In this document: positions 56,136 to 64,000 of the stretch, piece after piece
Numbering within the stretch: the stretch's first letter is position 1
Layout: each line of letters opens with the position of its first letter
From: Harmothoe impar
Taxonomy: Eukaryota > Annelida > Polychaeta > Phyllodocida > Polynoidae
Assembly (NCBI GenBank): GCA_947462335.1
Contig: OX381720.1
Location: forward strand, 3,727,501 to 3,791,500
DNA: 64,000 nt
Direction of reading: 5' to 3'
Position numbers and translations under genes: made by a program
The notes under the pieces: model-generated
Told to the model about the DNA's origin: nothing
Databases searched by the model: none
The model's input: the letters and a program-made list of their open reading frames with translations, nothing else

Positions 56136-59100
56136 GCGAGGCACGTTTAATCGCTATGCTTTGTTAGGATTTTTATTTGCACGTTCCCGGTTGGATTTTG
56201 TTACCGCTTGATATTCCACCCGATATATTTTGAGTAATACACATATTGGTTTTACTAGATAAGGTTACAAAGTGTCGGGAACAGACATATTTTACTTATG
56301 TTATGGGAAATGCATGGGGAAGGGATATCTGAACTTTTATTCCTGGGTGGTAATATCATCAGTTGTTTTTTTCTATTTCAAGTTTTAATGTATGTATATG
56401 CCACATGATCTGTACTGGAGCGACTGACGCTTGGCCTGAATATCTATCTCATTGCGCTAGCAAATTTGTCCATTTTGAAAAAAATCATGACTATATGAAA
56501 TACTGTAATATGAAATATTCTAAGGTTCTTATCAATCCTGAATTCTCAGGCTGAGTAGCTTAGTCTTTAATAAGAAAAATCATTTTATAAGACAAAAAAG
56601 TAAGTGTGTGTATTCATTAGTATATATTTATCTGATATTTAATCCTTTTTTACCTTAATATAGCTCTGGTTAATATATTACGTCTGGTATGGTTGGGTCT
56701 AGTTGGTGCTGGTATAGATGGGTTTGTATAGCTGTAATATGTAAAGCCCTGTGATAATAATGATATACCTACAATACTTACATTACATTAAAAAAATTAT
56801 CTATAGTTGTATCAAAACTCTACCCTTTTCCCCGATGTTTGACTCCCTTGTATTTTAAACAAAATATTGACACATATGTAAATGTAAAATAAGCATTAAT
56901 ATATTTAGCTATTACTTGTCCATTCTATGGTTGTGTGTAGCAATGTTGTATAGATTGAGTCCATGTTACATGCCACCAGCCTGAATGTCAATGTGTGGAC
57001 TTGTGTGTGTCATATCTTGTAACTCACAATTTAATCATTCCAAGATCTGAGCTTGCTGGTTGGTGATAAATATCCTATCTTAAATATTTGATCGCTTCCG
57101 AACCATTTTAGTAAGTTGAAAGAATAAGTGTTGTTTTTTTCTCCCAGCCACTGGATGAAAGGGAAAATACAGGTTGAGTACTTGAATATGAATATGCAAC
57201 TGTTCATTTATGACAAGTTGTGTTTTATAGGCGAGTCATTGCTCATCCAATTCAAATACTCCATATTTTATAGGACCAGGAAAACACGGGCCATTTAGTT
57301 AGAAGCAATAAAAGTAAACACCACAGAGAAAAATAAGTCTCCTGTCAAAACTGCAGCCCAATCAAGTTAAACTTCGTCAAAGGATTTCGTGCTTTTTATT
57401 TTGGAACTGCAACTTATTTACTATTTTAGTTGCCTTGGATTTACAGAGGACTATTATCAGGGACCGGGTATAAAAAAAAGTCGCACACTGTAGTCTTCCA
57501 TGAAGCAAAATCCACGACAAAATTAAAAAAAAAAAAATCTTCTGTGGCTCACAAAACTTTTGTTCAAAAGTGAGGTGCATTGACCATCTTTTAGGTTGGT
57601 GTGGTCGCCCAGTGGCCTGTACGAAACTGGGAGATTAGGCCGAGATTGTGTATAGGCCTTATCTGGAGGAAGAAAGGGAGGTGATAGTCTTGTTTTCTTC
57701 TCCTCGTGTGTCAGGTATTGCACATAGCTTTGTTATGCATTCTACTTTCACTTTACTATAAAGCAGAGTGCAGTTTGCTGTTACATTCCCTCATTGTATA
57801 TGATACCCTTTTGGTAAAACAACTGATAACTAATACTGGTGTGTCTTGTGTGATCAGGATTTATAAATCCCACCTATAAGGTTATATACTATATCTGGAC
57901 TTTTCTGGTTAAGCTTAGTCATGAAGTTGCACTGATTTTGACTATCAATATTCATAAATGTTACTTAAGTAAGATGATATTGAAATCTTTTACAAAATGT
58001 ATATATTCAAGAGGTTTTTATGATATTATAAGCACATTATTTTGTCATAAGTAACACACACATTTGAATAATTGTATAGTGGATAGCATTAGAAGTAATG
58101 ATAACAAATGTGGACAATTTTGCTTGATATATGTATGTGCATGTATCACAAAAATTATGGCTACTAGATCTAGGATAACGAAGCATACACTATATGTATC
58201 TATAATCAAGTAGACTGGGCTAACAAGTCTTTGTATAGATCATGATCTAATCGAATCATTGATTACTCACAGTTGTATTATATTTTTGACAAGGCTAAAG
58301 ATTGTGAACCCTCCTGCACAGTGCAACCACTGCTAATGACGGTTAATCACAGTTGTATGCATACCACAGTATATTTATCACACCCTATTGATCATATTTG
58401 TAGATTGAATGGTAAACACACTAATATATACGTCACACTGTAATTTTGTACTTGACATAGTCTTACTTAGTAAGCATAATATGATATTATACGGAGCAAA
58501 AGAAAAGTGATCGAAAATAGATCCTTGTGGTACACTGAGCTAGTTTTTGCAAGCCCAGCCTGTATGTTTCTATGTTGAATTAGTACACATCATTTTGCTT
58601 CTTGACTGAAGGTCATTTTAACCAAGTCACTAAATCTGTTTGTTAATTAATTTTGGATGAAGCGGGTTCAACATAACAGCATCAAACACTTTATTGACTT
58701 CAAGCTGTCCTAGATAGTCTGTCCGTCATATGACTTCTCCGAATCACTCTGAATAAATGAGTCACAATTGTTTCTCTGTTTCCCCTTATATTTAAATGTG
58801 TCTCCTATACCAATGCAGAGTTAGGGGTTTACTTCAACTTGTGTAAGAGAATAATGCACCCAAAGGCTACATTGGATTTATAAATGGTATTTAGATTTAC
58901 GTCTCAACCATACGCATTTGTGGTTATTGCGTAATAGTAATGTATTGTAATAGAGTTTATAATTCTAAGGAAAAACACTCACGGCAATAATATCAATGTA
59001 CAAGATATATTTTATTTCAACACCAGAAACAGACTTGTAAAACAAGAAGATATACGTTATATGATACAAAATACTGCAGAAAATACTGGAATTCACCGAA

Positions 59101-59760
59101 GTCATACACACAAATAAATAGGTATTTGATATATAAATATATAAGATATGGACTGTTTGTATATACAGTAAATGCATACGTGATGCCAACATTTTATGAA
59201 CAGGTATTAGGCCTGTTTCATAGTAATCTTAACATTTTTTGTATGAAGTAACTTGCATATGTATGTATGGGTAAAACATAAACAATATCACAAATCCAAG
59301 CTACATATGAAATCCCACTCAAAATATCTAAGTTGGTCAAACCTTCGAAATATGCCATCCATACACACTATAAAGATAAAAAATAATACACCCTCCTAAT
59401 GGTAAAGCTTGCACAGGTCTTTAAATATCACATAATATAGCAAATATGTTGACAAGATTTGGGCATTATGTAAGGATTAAGTCCAACACTCTCAGAGACC
59501 CATGTAAAACGCTTGAGAAATGTGTATTTTGCCCAGTCTATATTCGACCTATTAACATATCGCTGGTTCACCATTTGATATAGCTCCTAAATGCTTTCAC
59601 ATAAAGCAAGTATTTGGAATATGTCATCACTATATAATATGATAATATCACAGTGGTTATACAGAGGATAGATAGTATGCCCTCCATGTCATCCGAAATG
59701 AGAACTGGCTAAACTACAGTGAAACCCTAGTGACTTTGACATGAGATGGGCTTAGCCACT
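56136..59760. other. AT-rich stretch without a recognisable gene
   Basis: Lies downstream of GPR143 and of the convergent ankyrin gene, so it probably contains both 3' UTRs. Several AATAAA hexamers occur. No domain, splice-supported exon or repeat array is visible, and its repeat density is unusually low for this window. Confidence 0.5.
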
Positions 59761-59761
59761 T

Positions 59762-59805
59762 GTCCGATTAGCTCAGTTGGTGGCAAGCTTGCCTCTGAAT
59801 CCTTA
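59762..59805 (+). repeat. tRNA-like box A fragment, possible SINE head
   Basis: GATTAGCTCAGTTGGTGGCA resembles an A-box region of a tRNA and the following GCTTGCCTCTGAATCC an anticodon arm, but no GGTTCGAATCC-type B box or cloverleaf closure follows. Confidence 0.25.
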
Positions 59806-60141
59806 GCATGCAAGCCTTCTTCAAAAAAGTAACTGACGTCTTGATATATATGTCGGTCTTTGATAAGTCAGTCGCCCTGCATATTGGCCGGATGTCTGTG
59901 GATGCGGTTTAATTACATCTATTGAATGCCGCTCCAGAAAAGCGTCAGTTTTGGTAATCGGCCATTTCGAAAAAAGTCAGAAACTGAAGTGACCGACTTA
60001 TCCCGACACGACTGTAAACCATTTTCGAAAGTGGGCCCTGTGACCAACACACACTGCATAGAGGGTGTTCTTCAAAGGGTTCTGAAAACTACAATAGGGT
60101 AGCGTCACTGGTTTATAATTTAAAGTCTCATTTGTAATCCA

Positions 60142-63100
60142 CTACAAATGTAGCAAGCCCCCGGTCTGCCCCTGCTTCCCGAACACCCTCTCCACGTCCT
60201 CCGTGGTCAGCGACCGTTTGGCCTCCCCCAAGTCACGAGCCGTGTTGCCGGTGTTGTCTCTCAGTGTGACGTCAGCCCCCCGCTGCACCAACAAGATGGC
60301 CGTGTTGATGTTGCCGGCCGTCATGCTCCTCATCAGCGGGGTGAACCCCCGGGTGTCCTGCGAGTTAATCTCCGCTCCGTTATCCAAAAGAAACGCCACC
60401 ATCTCCGTCACGTTACGTCGCGTCTCGCACGCACAGTGCAGCGGGGTCCTCCCAGGGCGGTTCCTGCGGTTAATATTAGCTCCGTGTGCGAATAACAATT
60501 TACAGATCTCGATACCGTTGTGATGCCCGGAGGGTACGGTTAGGTGTAGGGCTGTACCGTTAATGGCGGTGGTCAGGGTATTAGCATCCACTCCAGCCTC
60601 CAGTAGGACTTGAACACAATCGGGGTACCCGAGGGCGGCGGCCATGATGATCGGGGTCTGACCCTGGATGGTGGCCGTGCGGGGGTTAGCGCCGTGACGT
60701 AGGAGATGACGTAATATGTCAGCACGTCCCTGACGTGACGCCATGTAGCAAGGACTGATGGCGACACCGTCATGGGAGCACGCGTTAGGACTGAAGCCCA
60801 ACTGGAAGTACAGGAAACAGAAAACTGGGTTAGCGTATACTAGTATTAGGTAACGAGTACACAGTGCGCTTAACAAATTGGTAGCAAGCACATGGTACAA
60901 TTTTTTTTTTTAATTATACAGATAATTATTATATCGTAAAAGCTTGCGTATAAGCCTAACTCGCACATAAGCCGCACCCGACTTTAGGGCAATCCTATAA
61001 GCCACACTGGCGATCTGATTATGATGACTTTTGTACTGTATTATGATAGCAAAAACTCGTGTATAAGCCTCACCCCGACTCTGTGCCGATCCTATAAGCC
61101 ACACTGGCGATCTGACTCACGTACTAGCCGCAGGGTTTTACGGTACTTATTATTTAGATTCATGGTTACACAACGTAACCGACAACTAAAAGGCCCCTGA
61201 TGTACAAGCTGTCCAGGAACGATGACAAACATGTAGCCCCAGGTTAGTGCGTTACAAGAAAGCAAGCGGTGTCTGGAAATGCGGCGACCTCACAAGGATA
61301 TCTATAAAAAGAGTTCTGCCTATCGGGGCATGAGGTTAGGGGATCGTTGCCATCACGCAGAGGGACACCTGGGAAATGAGCACAAATTCTCTGACGCCAG
61401 CGGACCCAGTATCATTAGAACTAAAACAAAATGGTTGTGTCCCGGCAACTGTTCATGGCCAAAAAATATGTAAGGTCGGTTGATCGATTTTATTTTTTTA
61501 GCAAAAAGTGTGATTTTTGTAGTAAAAAAAAACCAAAAATGTTTTTCAAAAATCAGAAAAATGTATCAAAGAAATTAGGGTTGGCCCAAAAACCGTAGGG
61601 TCGGTCGGGATACCAGAACACAACTTTTTTAGGCCTGAGGAGAAGAAGAATGTGCCTCAGAAGCACGTCAATTGAACACTCTCAGAATCTTCGTATTTAT
61701 CTTAGTGGACGGTCTTATCATTTTTATGCATATTGAGAAAGAATTAACCTCAAACCGGGAGTTCGTATAGGGGCCCTTTAAGGAGCGCATAGTGTTTCTA
61801 TGATACATGTCTAATTCATTCATGCAGCATTGTGACCATAGGATAACAACCAAAGGGAGTAGTGATTTACAGTACTACGCAGTCGGGCCCATAAGCAGGG
61901 TTATGATTCAGATACCAACTATGTTAGTTTCGTATCAGTAAATAGGATGATGGCATAATATATCATCAATATAATAGCCTGGTCACCCACATCTTAGGAT
62001 ATATGTACCCTACAAGTGCTCCCTAGTAAAGAGACTGGTGATTATTTCAATGAAAATAAATCCTTTTTGGTTTCCCAAGAGGTCAATATTGTTTTATTTC
62101 TTCTTGTTAATAGTTTACTAGGCTTTAAAGAGGGTCAATTTCTTTGTGCCCACCCCCTCCTTCCCTTCCGTAAATTCCCGCATCTCGTGTATAAGCCGCA
62201 CCTGGGGTCTGAAAATCGCCATTCGGTATTGTAATGTGCTTTTAAAAAAACTCTTTTACCCGCACCTGGGTTTAATTCGCGTATAAGCCGCGGATTATAC
62301 ACATTCACGATGCCTACGAGGACGGTGGCTCCAGATGGGTCAAAAGCGACCTGGGCTGTTTTCCTGTGTTTTTATTGCGACCTGTTAATAATTTAAGCGA
62401 CCTGGCGACTTTTTGAAAAAAATTGGCAATAGTATAAATGGGCTATAATAGCGATTTTGTGACCTGGGTGCCTTAATTTTGGCGACTTTCCGACCTGAGG
62501 GGGGACCCCTCTGCACCCCCAGGACGAACTGTCGTGAGCCATGTCACGCTATTCCCCACTTTCCAGTTGCCGTGGTTAGATAATGTCAGATAATGTCCGG
62601 GGGTAAACGTACAGACACCCACATATCAGGAACCCCTACCTCCAGATCCTGCACCTCTCTCCAGGTAGCGCTATGTGCTGATTACATTATTAGTCATAAT
62701 TCAGGATAGCAGGTTGAGTAAGCGGGGGGGGGGGGGGGGGATCGTGATGGTGTGTTCACTGGACCATGTCCATTTAACGAAACTGCATCTAGTACATGTA
62801 GTTTCTGTGTTGTTATGTGTGGCGTAAGTCCCCACATCCCTAGAAATACACCAGTTTCCACTTTGAAATTAATTACCTTATTAAGATAAAATTTATCAAA
62901 ATATGTTCAGAATTATATTCTCCAACATTGAATTCATTTCTACCGTTTTTGGTCCTCTTAATAAGTACCTTATCAAGGTAAAATTGGTCAAAATATGTTT
63001 TAAAAAAGGTTATTCTCCAACACCGAATATCTTCTCTACCATTTGTAACATGTAGTGCATTTTATCAAAATGGCTTGATAATGCCGATTTTAATGGCCTG

Positions 63101-63286
63101 CAGTTTCACTACCTTGTGTCCCATTGCTATTGAGACTTGATATACTTTGGAAAGAAGGGAATCCATCCTATCACCTATATAAATAGACACTTGTGTTATG
63201 AAACCACTGTGTCCCCAAGGACCCGCCAAGGACGCCTCTAGCTGTATGTGTCCCAGAATCTGACCATACTTAGAGGATGGATCCAT
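60142..63286 (-). CDS. Ankyrin-repeat protein; last exon clear, two upstream exons tentative
   Basis: The last exon, 60801-60142, follows a TTTCCTGTACTTCCAG acceptor and encodes 219 residues with five ankyrin repeats (for example GQTPIIMAAALGYPDCVQVL, GRTPLHCACETRRN, GFTPLMRSMTAGNINTAILL) and the start of a sixth, ending GKQGQTGGLLHL. Upstream, 62677-62640 is a 38-base segment with acceptor and donor (ATWREVQDLE) that joins in phase to LGFSPNACSHDG and completes a helix. Further upstream, 63286-63175 starts with ATG (MDPSSKYGQILGHIQLE) and ends in a matching phase-1 donor. The three together give 269 residues. Ankyrin repeats mediate protein binding; the specific family is not recognised. The gene is convergent with GPR143. 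Confidence 0.75.
60933..61146. repeat. Palindromic TATAAGCC repeat in the ankyrin gene intron
   Basis: ATCGTAAAAGCTTGCGTATA at the left and AGGGTTTTACGGTA at the right enclose CGTATAAGCCTAACTCGC-like units. Same family as 36018-36203. Confidence 0.6.
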
Positions 63287-64000
63287 GTACCTACACACCT
63301 AGACTAGCTCAAGTCTTTGATTTTAAATAAAGACAAAAACGGATGTTTTCTCTAAACCCCGGCGCTTATACAATGCAGGCCCCTATTCAAAGTCCCTATA
63401 CCCTGGCGCTTATGCGAGACCGGCACTCTTTTAAGACCAGTCGCTTTATCGCAACAGTAGCCACTCTATATATATATCGTGACAGTAAGGCACCAGCTAA
63501 GACACATATGTCGTGGCATGGGGGCTGTGGCTCCAGAGGGGTAAAAAGCGACCCGGCGACCAGGGCCGTTTTCCAGGCGACCTGGCGACCTGGTACAATA
63601 ATAAAAGTGACCTGCCGATTTTTGCCCAAAATTGAGTATAGGATAAAGGGTCTAAAAAAACGACCTGGGTACCTTAATTTCGGCGACTTTCCGACCCCAG
63701 GGGGGGGGGGACCCCTCTGCACCCCGGGGCTGGCCCCAACGGCCATATTGGATTTGGCAGGTCATGTCTTATCTGCCACCTTCAACACCATAGAACAATG
63801 ATCGAGAAGACTGATAAATGTGATGTCTTGGAACCATCACCTATGATAACTAACAGGGTACCTCCCTATTGTCTCTGGCGTGAGTTAAGTGGTACAAGTA
63901 GTCTGATTAGTCCTATCCTGATAAGGGGTTACCAAAGAGCAAATACTACTAAGAGGGTCCACTTGGGTGTTCTCCCATAGGTTAGCATTACCCCTTATCA
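61150..64000. other. Remaining right flank with dispersed repeats
   Basis: Apart from the tentative ankyrin exons (62640-62677, 63175-63286) it holds a TATAAGCC repeat (62170-62310), two segments with GCGACCTGG.../CGACTTTCCGACC phrases (62330-62520 and 63530-63720) that look like copies of one repeat, a G-run at 62727, and a GGCGCTTAT/AAGCGAC inverted fragment at 63355-63480. No other gene is supported. Confidence 0.5.

Noticed and set aside
59762..59840. tRNA gene
   Set aside because: A-box-like sequence is present but there is no B box, no T-arm and no acceptor-stem pairing; at most a SINE remnant.

Overview
The window is a stretch of animal nuclear DNA from a protostome invertebrate, most likely a lophotrochozoan such as a mollusc, annelid or brachiopod. 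The evidence is intron-rich genes with GT/AG junctions, a Toll receptor of the protostome multiple-cysteine-cluster type, a spliced GPR143 gene, Polinton and non-LTR elements, and a very dense load of small palindromic transposons. The species cannot be named from the sequence.

Layout. 1-4977: tandem and simple repeats with one small unrecognised ORF. 4978-5503: the terminus of a Polinton-family element whose body runs off to the left. 5503-9685 (minus): a Toll-like receptor in three coding exons, cut off by that terminus directly after its membrane segment, so the cytoplasmic TIR domain is missing. 9907-20323: a complete Polinton/adintovirus-like provirus of 10.4 kb with ~0.4 kb terminal inverted repeats and a 6-bp target duplication (CATGTG). 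It carries packaging ATPase, capsid, protease and chromodomain-integrase genes, but no protein-primed DNA polymerase B is visible. 20324-30000: repeats, two minisatellite blocks, a foldback element and a solo LTR. 30055-35127 (plus): a 1690-residue gene with 19 C2H2 zinc fingers. 35128-40160: repeats. 40161-44320: a 5'-truncated LINE interrupted by a 612-bp MITE. 44605-44936: a second foldback element. 47455-55908 (plus): a nine-exon GPR143 orthologue with all intron phases consistent (352 residues). 60142-63286 (minus): an ankyrin-repeat gene convergent with GPR143.

How the parts interact. The mobile DNA reshapes the host genes. One Polinton terminus creates the Toll gene's stop codon exactly at the insertion junction. 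The complete Polinton sits just upstream of the first Toll coding exon, in what looks like its 5' intron. A TTAA-flanked MITE sits exactly on the GPR143 stop codon. Inside the Polinton the virion genes are packed head to tail on the plus strand, with a separate alanine-rich ORF on the minus strand next to the left terminus. Integrase, major capsid protein and protease are open, but three other genes carry one break each (a frameshift and two in-frame stops), so this copy is a decaying provirus.

Limits. All family assignments come from reading motifs and remembered family features. No database search, folding or splice-prediction program was run.
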